NCBI RefSeq assembly: GCF_964030975.1
Contig: NZ_CAXIQH010000001.1
Location: 868,001 to 932,000, forward strand
Length of the DNA stretch: 64,000 bases
Source of the DNA: Tisiphia sp964030975
Lineage (GTDB): Bacteria > Pseudomonadota > Alphaproteobacteria > Rickettsiales > Rickettsiaceae
Direction of reading: 5' to 3'
Shown here one piece after another: positions 42,771 through 51,603 of the stretch (positions are counted from its first letter, which is position 1; the number at the start of each line of letters is the position of its first letter). Below the pieces are notes generated by a model, which saw nothing but the letters and a program-made list of their open reading frames with translations, searched no databases and was not told the origin of the DNA. The position numbers were made by a program, and so were the translations under genes.

Positions 42771-44030
42771 TTACCTTTCCCGTGCTGTGCCTTGGGCTTT
42801 GTTACTGCTATTTCCAAGAGCTACTTTCATAGCATTGCCAATTTGCACTAGTGCGGATAGTGGTTTTAAAGTAGTCTTTAATGATGTAATATCTTGTAAA
42901 AAGTGTGCTGGGAGAATATTTTGTGTTTTATCCTTAACTAAATTTACAAAAGTTCTGACGATTTTCTCTCTGTCGGGGGTTAATTTGACTGCTTCTTGTA
43001 TTTGGGAAGTGATAGTAAATATACTTTTTGTTGCTTTATAACAACAGTCTAATTTATCAATTACGCTTTTATTAGGATTTAATGTAGAGAGGAGGGTTTC
43101 TTTTATACCGCATAATTCCGGTACGATTAAATTTTTTAAATCTTTTTCTTTATTTGGCATATGTCTAAGGATGTCATTCACACCATCATGTATGGCCCCA
43201 ACAGCCCCAATTATACCACTCCTACTATAGGGCATTTCTTTAGATAAGTCAATAAGTTTTTTAAAAGAATCTTTCTCTTGTGGATCTTGTTTAACCGATT
43301 TATTAATTTTGTTCAAAGAATCAACATCTAACCCTAATGATGCTACAGCTACAGGTGATGCTCCTGTTGTTTCTGCTATTTCAGAAATTTGTTTGGCTTT
43401 ACAATATTTTTCTTTAAGGTCTGGATGTTTTTCTATTGTAGCTATCTTCTCTTCAACTATTGCTAGTTTTGCCTTCCAATTATCTACTGTTTTTGTTAGA
43501 TTTTCCGTACTGAGAAAAGATTTTACCGAATCTAACAAGCCACTTCCTTTGAGTATTAAACCGACTACCGGCATTTGTATAGATATTAAAGCAATTAATA
43601 AATTTCCGCAAAAATCGATGATCTTTTCTGACGCTCCAGGATATGAGGCATTTAATTTGTTTTGAAACTGCAAAATACTTTCAAGAGTGTTTATTATGTA
43701 TTCAATGAAAGTGCTTTCAAAAAACAACATACCCTCCTTTGCTTGTTCTTGTTCGTCAAGATATTTGTCCAATTTATCTAAGGAGTTACCAACTGTTTCT
43801 TTAAAAGCTTCAGCTATTTCTCGGTTTTGTTGTTGATCGTTCGAATCTGAATCTACAAATATGTCATATATGGAGCCAGCTCTTTTTTTAATATTCTTTA
43901 AGTTATTGGAAAACATTTTGAATGTTTCCGTAGAATCAAATTTCAACTGCTTTATAGTAGCAGTAATAGAAGGGTTTGATAAGATACTAGATAAAGCACT
44001 GTCTGAAAGGAGAGAATATATATTAGGCAT
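42771..44030 (-). CDS. Helical protein of unknown function
   Basis: This 419-residue protein is predominantly alpha-helical with many Lys/Asp-rich stretches. One hydrophobic segment sits near the middle (LLIALISIQMPVVGLILKGSG, about residues 150-170). There is no signal peptide and no catalytic motif. It lies between the autotransporter and tolC, transcribed against both. I do not recognise a family. The mix of helices and one membrane-inserting segment would suit an effector or colicin-like protein, but that is speculation. Confidence 0.7.
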   Translation of the reverse strand: MPNIYSLLSDSALSSILSNPSITATIKQLKFDSTETFKMFSNNLKNIKKRAGSIYDIFVDSDSNDQQQNREIAEAFKETVGNSLDKLDKYLDEQEQAKEGMLFFESTFIEYIINTLESILQFQNKLNASYPGASEKIIDFCGNLLIALISIQMPVVGLILKGSGLLDSVKSFLSTENLTKTVDNWKAKLAIVEEKIATIEKHPDLKEKYCKAKQISEIAETTGASPVAVASLGLDVDSLNKINKSVKQDPQEKDSFKKLIDLSKEMPYSRSGIIGAVGAIHDGVNDILRHMPNKEKDLKNLIVPELCGIKETLLSTLNPNKSVIDKLDCCYKATKSIFTITSQIQEAVKLTPDREKIVRTFVNLVKDKTQNILPAHFLQDITSLKTTLKPLSALVQIGNAMKVALGNSSNKAQGTARER

Positions 44031-44254
44031 AATAAATTATTTATATTAAAATTTTTGAATTGGGAATCTATAATATTACTTAAAGATAATACAAATAAAA
44101 ACTATAGTTTAACACTGTTATGTTGCTCTCAAGATTAGTTTTTGATATGTTACATATTAGCTTTATGTAATAGGTCAATTTTTAACTCAATGATACCTTT
44201 AACTTATTGCAGAAGCTAGCAAATTTTTTAACATAAACATATTTAGAATCAACT

Positions 44255-45604
44255 ATGTATAAATTTACACATTTTGCCATTATCATTTTGTTAAACTGTT
44301 CGGTTTTGGCTGTCGACTTACCTGATGCTTTATCTAGTGCGTATAATAATAATGGTGACTTACAAACCATTAGACAGAATTTTTTAAATGAGATTGAACA
44401 ATTTTCTGCAGCTTTCTCAGCTTTTATGCCTAGTGCATCTTATAATATTGATTCTAATATTAGTGGTAATAAAACGAAAGGGCGATATGAGGCTTTATAT
44501 CCTAAAAAAGAATTAAAGTCACAACAAAGAACTTTAATATTAGAACAGCCTATATTTAGTGGTGGTAGTAGTGTGGCAAATTTGAAAGCTGCCCAGTCAG
44601 CTTTTAGAGCATCGCGTGCTAAATATTATGAGGGAGAACAGAAAGTTATTTTAAACTTAATAAAAAATTATCTCGAATGTTATGAAACAAAAGAAAAATA
44701 TGAGATTTCTGAAATTAGTCTAAAAATGACTAAACATAACTTACAAACCATCGAAGAGAAACTAAAATTAGGTGAAGCAACATTAATAGATTTAGCTAGT
44801 GCCAAGGCCTCTCTTGCAGCATCTGAAACTAATAGATTAGCCTTATATGCTAAGTATCAAGCAATAAAAGCAGACTTCATTCGCATGTTTGGTATAGAAG
44901 CAGATGATATTGCTATGCCTCCTATGCCGGGCAACTTACCTAATTCATTAGGGGCTTTAATAGAGAGGGCTGTAAATGTTCATCCTAGCATAGATGCTAT
45001 AAGACATAGTGTTAAAAGTCATAAAGCTGCCGAAATAGCGGCAAAGGCTGAACTTCTGCCTAGAGTAAGCTTTAAAGTTCAATCTGGTAAAACTTACTAT
45101 ACCCCAGAAATGCCGGATCATCCCGATAGTATAAGTACTACATCAAATTTATCAGTTAGTATACCTATTTATTCTAAGGGTAGTGAATATTCAAAAATTA
45201 GGAGAGCTAAAAATGCTACTAGGACTGCAGCTATTCAACTTGATGATACAATAAAACAAATACGAGCAAGTGCTATTGGCAGTTGGGAAGGATTTGAAGC
45301 AGCAAAATCTAGAATTATTGCCGCATCGCAAGGAGTAGAAGCTGCCCAGATAGCTTATGATGGGACGATGCAGGAAGAAATTGTTGGTTCTAAGACAATT
45401 TTAGAAGTTTTTACTGCTGAAGAAAAATTATATAATGCTAAGATATCAAAAGTTGATGCATACAAAGACTCTATCTTAACGGCTTACCAAATTAAATCTT
45501 TACTGGGGGAATTGACGGCAAAAAGCTTGAAATTAAAAGTTAAATATTTTACTCCTGAAGGTGAGTTTAAGGGGCTTAAGAAGAAACTTATTATAGGTTT
45601 TTAA
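44255..45604 (+). CDS. tolC: TolC-family outer-membrane efflux/secretion channel
   Basis: TolC is the outer-membrane exit duct for type I secretion and multidrug efflux. The 449-residue protein has a signal peptide (FAIIILLNCSVLA), then DLPDALSSAYNNNGDLQTIR, LEQPIFSGG and the second internal repeat with AELLPRVSFKVQSG, which gives the two-fold OEP architecture. It is followed two bases later by the PopZ-like gene. In Rickettsiales TolC works with ABC exporters; none is in this window. Confidence 0.92.
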   Translation: MYKFTHFAIIILLNCSVLAVDLPDALSSAYNNNGDLQTIRQNFLNEIEQFSAAFSAFMPSASYNIDSNISGNKTKGRYEALYPKKELKSQQRTLILEQPIFSGGSSVANLKAAQSAFRASRAKYYEGEQKVILNLIKNYLECYETKEKYEISEISLKMTKHNLQTIEEKLKLGEATLIDLASAKASLAASETNRLALYAKYQAIKADFIRMFGIEADDIAMPPMPGNLPNSLGALIERAVNVHPSIDAIRHSVKSHKAAEIAAKAELLPRVSFKVQSGKTYYTPEMPDHPDSISTTSNLSVSIPIYSKGSEYSKIRRAKNATRTAAIQLDDTIKQIRASAIGSWEGFEAAKSRIIAASQGVEAAQIAYDGTMQEEIVGSKTILEVFTAEEKLYNAKISKVDAYKDSILTAYQIKSLLGELTAKSLKLKVKYFTPEGEFKGLKKKLIIGF

Positions 45605-45606
45605 TT

Positions 45607-46059
45607 ATGAGTAAAGATCATAAAAAAAACCAAGATATGTCAGTTGAAGAGATACTGAAATCAATTAAGGGAATGATTGATAATCGTAGTGGTACCCAAT
45701 CTAATGATGACGATATATTAGAGTTGACTAACATAGTAGGTGAGGGGGAAGCCTGGAATGAAGGAGATAATCTAGAAGAGAATAATGTGCATAGTCAATT
45801 AACAGAGGAGTTATTGCAGGCATCATTGATATCCAATAAATCTGCAGCAGAAACTACCAAGATTTTCCAACATTTCTCGAAAACAGCTCGAGAGATTAAC
45901 TCAAATACTTCAAACTCTAAGGTCAAAACATTAGAGGAGCTAATTGTTGAGATGATACGACCACAATTGAGCCAATGGTTAGATAAAAACTTGCCTTTAT
46001 TAGTAAGGCAGTTAGTAGAAAAAGAGATTCAAAAGTTATTACCAAATGATCAAAAATGA
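45607..46059 (+). CDS. PopZ-like polar organising protein (DUF2497)
   Basis: The 150-residue protein has an N-terminal SVEEILKSIKGMID helix and a C-terminal TLEELIVEMIRPQLSQWLDK then NLPLLVRQLVEKEIQKLL, the two conserved ends of PopZ. The middle is acidic and low in complexity. In Caulobacter PopZ forms a polar matrix that anchors ParB-parS; parA and parB are encoded in this same window. It directly follows tolC, so the two are probably co-expressed. Confidence 0.85.
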   Translation: MSKDHKKNQDMSVEEILKSIKGMIDNRSGTQSNDDDILELTNIVGEGEAWNEGDNLEENNVHSQLTEELLQASLISNKSAAETTKIFQHFSKTAREINSNTSNSKVKTLEELIVEMIRPQLSQWLDKNLPLLVRQLVEKEIQKLLPNDQK

Positions 46060-46088
46060 CTTAGTGCAGAAAGTAAATTATGTTAGTA

Positions 46089-46351
46089 TATAGCTAACCA
46101 GATGGGCATTTATCCATGTAAACTGGTGTCATTGCGAGGGAAGGCCATAAGGTCGACGAAGCAATCCATAAAGGTAACCAAAGATGGATTGCTTCGTCGC
46201 TACTAAAGTAGCTCCTCGCAATGACGGTGGGTAAAAGTACTTTCGTCATTGCGAGACCACATAGTACTCGTGGCAATCCACTATTCATTAGATTGCTTCG
46301 TCGGCTTATGCCTCCTCGCAATGACGGAGTAATGTTAGTTGGGTTAGCTAT
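46089..46351. mobile_element. Hairpin element with TAGCTAACC ends
   Basis: The outer ends are TATAGCTAACCAGATGGGCA and TAATGTTAGTTGGGTTAGCT. Inside are two GTCATTGCGAGG hairpins in a row, each with GCAATCCA loops. Similar ends are seen at 15.3, 19.4, 46.66-46.88 and 61.1-61.27 kb. The right end is interrupted by the next element at 46352. Confidence 0.65.
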
Positions 46352-46587
46352 CAGGGCAATTTAAAAGTCGCAACTAATGATATAAAATACTAGATTATAG
46401 AAACGAATAACCGTCATCGCGAGCCACGAAGTGGCGTGGCGATCCAAATAAACAGCTTGTTGTTTTATTTTTGCCGTTGCAATTTTTTGGATTGCCGTGT
46501 CGTAGCGAAGCGGCTCCTCGCAATGACGTTTATGCATTTCTTAAAACAGATTCTTATATCATTAGTTGCGACTTTTAAACTGCCCTG
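46352..46587. mobile_element. 236-bp MITE with ~34-bp terminal inverted repeats and 8-bp target duplication
   Basis: The left end CAGGGCAATTTAAAAGTCGC matches, inverted, the right end GCGACTTTTAAACTGCCCTG, and pairing extends through AACTAATGATATAA. TTAGCTAT stands on both sides (46344-46351 and 46588-46595), an 8-bp target duplication. The interior carries a GTCATCGCGAGCC...CTCCTCGCAATGACG hairpin. It inserted in the end of the preceding TAGCTAACC element. Confidence 0.8.
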
Positions 46588-46657
46588 TTAGCTATAGCCT
46601 CTTTTTTGCTATGCTAATAATATAAAAAATGTGAGAATGCTAATGTACTTTAATATA

Positions 46658-46882
46658 GCTAACCAGATTAGTATTACTCTGTCATTGCTAGGAGGGGTGA
46701 AACCAGAACGAAGCAATATTGTTTTATGTCATTCCTGCGAAAGCAGGAATCTAGATTCCCGCCTACGCGGGAATGACAATTTACTACGCAGGAATGACAA
46801 CTTACAGTTGTTTTATCGTAGCAAAGTAGCTCCTCACAATGACGTCAGTTTACTATGGCTAAATGCTAATCGGGTTAGTTAT
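46658..46882. repeat. TAGCTAACC-class element, decayed
   Basis: Ends are ATAGCTAACCAGATTAGTAT and AATGCTAATCGGGTTAGTTA. Inside are a GTCATTGCTAGG arm, MITE-A-like pieces (GTCATTCCTGCGAAAGCAGG) and a CTCCTCACAATGACG arm. It lies in front of the ankyrin gene, so no gene start is placed within it. Confidence 0.6.
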
Positions 46883-46960
46883 AGAGTTCTTGGAAATGAG
46901 AGTAGGAGTTTTGTTATTCTAAGATTATTAGCTAGATTAAGTTATAAGAAATTCTTGGTA

Positions 46961-48460
46961 ATGTTTCTGATAACTATTTTTCTGTTTATGGATAGGGCTT
47001 ATTCTGCTCCACCACCTCTTCCTCCAGCATTGCCACAATTAGAAAATGATGAAGTGAATAAACACAAAGAAGATTCAAAAGAGACAGATTCTTTGATGAA
47101 AGAAATACAACAGTTTATACCTTCTAAGAAAGTTGATTCTCAAGTACCAGAAGTAATAGAACCAGTATCCACCCCTCAAGATGCCAGTAAGGAAGAGGGG
47201 GAGACAGATTCTTTCATTGATTTAGGAAATAATAAATTACCATCTCTAGGAAATACTCTAGATGATAAAAAAATAAATAACTCAGAAGAATTGAAGCAAT
47301 TAGATAAAATCCCGTCTCGGAAAATTGAACCAGAAGAGTCCAGAAAAAACAATAATAGTATTGATAATAATTCTTCTACCTTGCCACCAACTGAAAAGCA
47401 AAATACAGAGAGTCAGGATACTCCTATTGACGTACCTATTTTACCTAAACCTCAGATAGCTGGAGAGCAGATAGATAACAAGGCTAATCCCGAAGTAACT
47501 GAGCCTAATGTATCTCCTATAACTATACCAGATAAGGAAAAGAATCCAGTAGATTCACGGCAAGCAGATAGTGAAGATAAGAAAGGAGAGGTTACGCCCA
47601 ATTTAGATATAGTACCTTCTTTACAAGAAAAAAAGCCTACTGAGTCTCAAGAAACTCCCCCTATCATACCAGCGGTATTACCTAAGGAAAATACTGAATC
47701 TAAAGCTACTAAACCTGATATTATACCGATCATTCCTAAGAATTCCCCAGTTTCTGCGACTTCGCAAACTCAAACCCCTGTACCAGTATTCGTAAAAGAT
47801 GATAAGCAACCGGAACAGTCTAGCAAAGTTGTTGAAGAGAAAGATAATAATGTAGTTAAGGAAGAGAGAAAAGTAAATGAGAAGCAGTCGAATAAAGTTA
47901 CTCCAATTACTCAAAGTGCAGTTAGTACCATTAAAGAAATATCACCGGAAATAACCTTATTCATAGAAGATGAAAAGCAAATGTTATTCTTGCCAGATGA
48001 TGATATAGTATTGGGAAAGATTACAGAAGAGGCAAGATTAGATCAAATGGCGATGTATGAATTTATTCAAATGTCTAAGAGAATTTATGATAGTGGGTAT
48101 AGAGAAAATCAAAGAAAGATAATAGATAGGTTTATTGATAATTATAATAGTGATGTACGTATTGCTAATAGTATAGTAAATGAGGCATCAGATAAAACGT
48201 TTGAGGCGGTTAGAAAGAATAATTTATTTGTTCTTAGGACTCTTTTGGATAATTATTTAATAATTCAAAAAAGGGGGGATGATAATTATACTCTTTTACA
48301 CGAAGCTGCAGAAACTGGTAATTATTATATGGCAAAATTTTTGATTATGCGAGGGATAAGCATTAAGGCTACTGATTATCATTATAGAACAGCATTGGAA
48401 ATCTCTGATGAGCAAAACGATAATGTTAGTTGCCTGATAAGGAAGGCAACAGCAAATTAG
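46961..48460 (+). CDS. Exported proline/acid-rich protein with C-terminal ankyrin repeats
   Basis: The ATG at 46961 gives a 499-residue protein with a signal peptide (MFLITIFLFMDRAYSA, cleavage before PPPLPP). Start codons further upstream lie in repeat DNA and are rejected, though a start a few codons earlier is possible. Residues ~20-330 are low-complexity, rich in Pro, Glu, Lys and Ser with repeated TESQETP-like phrases. From about residue 395 two ankyrin repeats are visible (NNLFVLRTLLDN; NYTLLHEAAETGNYYMAKFL). Its exported, flexible and ankyrin-bearing nature suggests a surface or secreted host-interaction role. The target is unknown. Confidence 0.75.
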   Translation: MFLITIFLFMDRAYSAPPPLPPALPQLENDEVNKHKEDSKETDSLMKEIQQFIPSKKVDSQVPEVIEPVSTPQDASKEEGETDSFIDLGNNKLPSLGNTLDDKKINNSEELKQLDKIPSRKIEPEESRKNNNSIDNNSSTLPPTEKQNTESQDTPIDVPILPKPQIAGEQIDNKANPEVTEPNVSPITIPDKEKNPVDSRQADSEDKKGEVTPNLDIVPSLQEKKPTESQETPPIIPAVLPKENTESKATKPDIIPIIPKNSPVSATSQTQTPVPVFVKDDKQPEQSSKVVEEKDNNVVKEERKVNEKQSNKVTPITQSAVSTIKEISPEITLFIEDEKQMLFLPDDDIVLGKITEEARLDQMAMYEFIQMSKRIYDSGYRENQRKIIDRFIDNYNSDVRIANSIVNEASDKTFEAVRKNNLFVLRTLLDNYLIIQKRGDDNYTLLHEAAETGNYYMAKFLIMRGISIKATDYHYRTALEISDEQNDNVSCLIRKATAN

Positions 48461-48510
48461 GCTCTGTTGACAAAATTTTAATTATTTACTATTACCACCA
48501 AGGATGTCAC

Positions 48511-48738
48511 ATGAGAAATTTATTTTTAGAACACCCTAAATCGTTAAAAGAAACTTACTTCGGGCATCTTAAACACTCTTTTTATCTTAGTTATACCTTG
48601 ATAAAAATTAGTGCTATTTCCTTTGTTCACGGTTTCTTCCCTTTTTTATTTGTTACAACTACCAGTGATATGGTTGAGAAACTATCAAAAGATTTAGTGA
48701 AGAGACGTAATTGTTCGACAAAAGGAATGCTTAAATAG
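48511..48738 (+). CDS. DUF6356-like small membrane protein
   Basis: From ATG 48511, with AAGGA 7-11 bases upstream, the 75-residue protein reads MRNLFLEHPKSLKETYFGHL with a hydrophobic core SYTLIKISAISFVHGFFPFLFV and a basic tail. The pattern EHPxSxxETYxxHxxxxxxF and the HxxxPFLFVxTxSD signature match a small widespread family of unknown function. It partly overlaps the GCTCCCCC-ended element at its 3' edge. Confidence 0.65.
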   Translation: MRNLFLEHPKSLKETYFGHLKHSFYLSYTLIKISAISFVHGFFPFLFVTTTSDMVEKLSKDLVKRRNCSTKGMLK

Positions 48739-49165
48739 CTCCCCCGTCAAAAGTCTAAAGATACAACATCTGCTATGTTTAAACAAAAAGGATGTCATTC
48801 CTGCGTAGGCAGGAATCTATAATATCTCAGGGCTTTTTGTCCACTATTTTAGATCCCTGCTTTCGCAGGGATGACAAGCTTGGTACTGTGATTAGGTTAT
48901 AAAAACTTTGTAAATCCATAAGGTTTTTGACAAAATAAGGTAAAAATCTTATGGATTTTGATGTGATTTTTAACCGCAAACATGTATTATAGTTATGCCT
49001 ATAGGATTAGGTGATAAAGAACATAACTATTGTAAGTTGTCATTCCCGCGTAGGCGGGAATCTAGATACCTGCTTTCGCAGGTATGACACAAAGTTTGTA
49101 TCACCTAATTCAATAGGTTTCACTATACCTCTAATACTTACAGCCCTTTTGACGGAGAGGCTAAA
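48738..49165. mobile_element. Non-autonomous element with IS5-like ends, carrying MITE-A copy 10
   Basis: The left end GCTCCCCCGTCAAAAGTCTA and right end CTTTTGACGGAGAGGC resemble the termini of the IS5 element at 34168-35817. TAAATA flanks both sides (48732-48737 region and 49166-49171). Inside is an inverted ATCCATAAG/CTTATGGAT pair like the one preceding the IS5 transposase. It has no open frame. A second copy without MITE-A lies in reverse at 58785-58986. Confidence 0.65.
48988..49127 (-). mobile_element. MITE-A copy 10, with a matching empty site in the window
   Basis: Full-length reverse copy. Left flank CCGCAAACATGTAT and right flank CCTCTAATACTTACAGCC correspond to a single continuous stretch at 58799-58833 (inverted), where CATGTAT-TA-CCTCTC carries only TA. 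This defines the element's ends exactly and proves TA duplication. Confidence 0.93.
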
Positions 49166-49205
49166 TAGTGCAAATTTCTTCAGGCGGAAAATTAATTAAA
49201 AATGT

Positions 49206-50783
49206 TCATGACCCTACTTGTTTCATTTTGTTTTTCTTGATAGCATAGCTAATCAGCTCATCAATAACATTGTTTTGTATGGCACTTGCAATATCTTTCT
49301 CATTTTTCTTCTGTATTTCCTGTCTTTTTTTCTTATCAATTTTTTTTGATTTTACATAAGCAAAATACGCCTTATCTTTCGACTGAAAAACTGGGGTGTT
49401 GGAGCCAATATTAGCCTGAAAGATTGCTGATAGTAATTCTGTTGGTAGTTGATGATGACTGGACTGATTATTATGAATCTCAGATCTAGAAAAAGCTGTA
49501 GATTGGCTGGTAATAACTTTCAGAAATTCTTTACTATTAGCTGGGGTGTATTCTTTAGCAATAGTCTCTATGGTTTTTAAATTTAGCCCTATCAAATATT
49601 GTTCATTCCATAGTGTTTGTACTTGCTCCTTGATTACTGAGAATTCTTGTACTTTGCTTGGTTGAATAGATTTAATCTCAACCAATATAAAGGATCCTTT
49701 ATCAGTTAATTCTATGGGGTATGATAATTCTCCTTCTGCAAGATCAAAAATACTGTCAGCATTTTGGACAATATCAATTTTATTAATCGCTAAATCCTGA
49801 TAACTTATAGATTCTAAATTTTGTATGGGTAGTTCATATTTTCCGGCAATTTCTATTAAACTTGAACCAGCAGCAACATCATCTTCTAAATTTTTGATCA
49901 TTAATAGCTTCAACTCTTCTGTTTTTTGTTGTTGCAATAATTCATTAACTTGTTTTTTGACCTCACTAAACTTTTTATTAGCAAATTCTTCTTTATTGTC
50001 ATGATAAAAATTTAATAACTCCTCATCATTATTGTGAACTTTCTGGCATAATATTTCAGTTGATATTTTTACATAAGACAAGCTACGTTTTTCCGGCACT
50101 TCAAATAATGCTAGGTTATTTTTGTACAGTTCTTCTAACTGGGCTGTGGTTGGAGAGGGTATTGATAAGTCTTTAGATTGACTTTTTAGATCAATTTGTA
50201 CAATATCTACATCTCTTGTTTCTGCCATATAATCTACAATATTTCTAACCATTATTTTTGGCGTGTGGAATGATTCTATAAAAATACTAATTAGAAGATT
50301 TTTTAATGTATGCTCTTTAATGTCGGATAAATAGTCTTCTTCATTAATGTAGGAATTTTTTAAAAAACCTTTAAATCGCTCTATATCAAATAGACCTTGT
50401 TCATTTTTAAAATTAGGATTTTCTTTAATCAACTGAATTACAGTATCATCAGTTATATCTAAATTATAATAGCGAATTAAATAGTTGATAATACGGTTAT
50501 TGATAAGTTTTCTAATAATAAAATTATCAATATTTAACTGCTTTATATCTTCTTCACTAAGATTTGTGCCACTTTGTCTTTGAATAATACGAATTTGTTC
50601 GGCTTTTTCTTTTAGGAAATCTTCTTGGCTAATATTCTTTGCATCAGAAAATGTAATCAAATCAAAATTATTGTTAGTCTGTAATACATCTTTAATTCCC
50701 CATCCGACAAAGGCGCAGGCAATCATGCCAAGTAGAACACGCATTACAAAACCATCAGCAGCGTTTCTAATATTATTTAACAT
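49206..50783 (-). CDS. ppiD: PpiD-like periplasmic folding factor (SurA_N domain)
   Basis: The 525-residue protein has a single N-terminal membrane helix (MRVLLGMIACAFVGWGIKDV) followed by a SurA_N/PpiD chaperone region (FLKEKAEQIRIIQRQSGTNL, NPNFKNEQGLFDIERFKGFL). A peptidyl-prolyl isomerase-like centre is less clear, and the C-terminal segment is helical. The overall plan and length (~520-620) match PpiD/foldase proteins near the SecYEG exit. Whether it keeps isomerase activity is doubtful, as in E. coli PpiD. Confidence 0.85.
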   Translation of the reverse strand: MLNNIRNAADGFVMRVLLGMIACAFVGWGIKDVLQTNNNFDLITFSDAKNISQEDFLKEKAEQIRIIQRQSGTNLSEEDIKQLNIDNFIIRKLINNRIINYLIRYYNLDITDDTVIQLIKENPNFKNEQGLFDIERFKGFLKNSYINEEDYLSDIKEHTLKNLLISIFIESFHTPKIMVRNIVDYMAETRDVDIVQIDLKSQSKDLSIPSPTTAQLEELYKNNLALFEVPEKRSLSYVKISTEILCQKVHNNDEELLNFYHDNKEEFANKKFSEVKKQVNELLQQQKTEELKLLMIKNLEDDVAAGSSLIEIAGKYELPIQNLESISYQDLAINKIDIVQNADSIFDLAEGELSYPIELTDKGSFILVEIKSIQPSKVQEFSVIKEQVQTLWNEQYLIGLNLKTIETIAKEYTPANSKEFLKVITSQSTAFSRSEIHNNQSSHHQLPTELLSAIFQANIGSNTPVFQSKDKAYFAYVKSKKIDKKKRQEIQKKNEKDIASAIQNNVIDELISYAIKKNKMKQVGS

Positions 50784-50862
50784 AAAATATAAAATTTTTC
50801 TTCTTTAAGTTTTTACAATACACTAAAATAGTTCGTCCACTAATATCTGCAAGTGATTTTTT

Positions 50863-51603
50863 ATGAAAAAACTTATTATTGTTAATTGGAAAATGCATAT
50901 GAGTTTAGATGATGCATTTAAATTTTGCACTAAGCTTACAGAACAACAATATAATAATCAACTTATTATAGCTCCTCCTGTCCCTTACCTTGCTTATTTA
51001 TCTGATAAATTCAAATCTTTAGAGTTTTGTGGACAGAATGTCAGCCAATTTGCAGGGCAGGGGAGTTATACTGGAGAATATTCAAGCTTATTACTAAAAC
51101 AGAGTAGAATTAATTACTCTATTATCGGTCATAGTGAACGCAGAAATTTCTTGCAAGAATCTAATGAATTAATAAGACAAAAAGTAGAAAATTGTTTAAA
51201 ATCTCAGGTTACCCCTATTATTTGTATTGGAGAGGATCTAGCTATACGAAAAAATAATAATTATAAAAATTTCTTATTAAAGCAATTAGAGGAATCTTTG
51301 CCAAATTATGATATAATAGGTGAACAACATCTAATAGTAGCCTATGAACCAATTTGGTCTATAGGAACAGGGATTATTCCTAGGAAAGAAGAATTAATAG
51401 AGATATTTGAAGTTCTTAATTATTATCTCAAGCAAAGCCAAGTTGCAAATAATATCAGCTTGGTGTATGGTGGGTCTGTAAATTTAGATAATATAGAAAA
51501 AATATTGAATCTACAGAATATTGATGGGGTTATGGTTGGCAAATCTTCACTTGATTATCAAATGTTAGTTCAAATGTTAAATTTTAGGGTTTTTAGAAAA
51601 TGA
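50863..51603 (+). CDS. tpiA: Triosephosphate isomerase
   Basis: It interconverts dihydroxyacetone phosphate and glyceraldehyde 3-phosphate. The 246 residues contain VNWKMHM (catalytic Lys10), IIGHSERR (catalytic His, about residue 90), YEPIWSIGTG (catalytic Glu, about 160) and YGGSVN (phosphate loop). With transaldolase at 2.2 kb it indicates some sugar-phosphate conversion. It overlaps secG by four bases. Confidence 0.96.
   Translation: MKKLIIVNWKMHMSLDDAFKFCTKLTEQQYNNQLIIAPPVPYLAYLSDKFKSLEFCGQNVSQFAGQGSYTGEYSSLLLKQSRINYSIIGHSERRNFLQESNELIRQKVENCLKSQVTPIICIGEDLAIRKNNNYKNFLLKQLEESLPNYDIIGEQHLIVAYEPIWSIGTGIIPRKEELIEIFEVLNYYLKQSQVANNISLVYGGSVNLDNIEKILNLQNIDGVMVGKSSLDYQMLVQMLNFRVFRK

Noticed and set aside
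46631..46960. Upstream extension of the ankyrin gene's open frame
   Set aside because: This part translates a decayed repeat element; the signal peptide begins properly at 46961.
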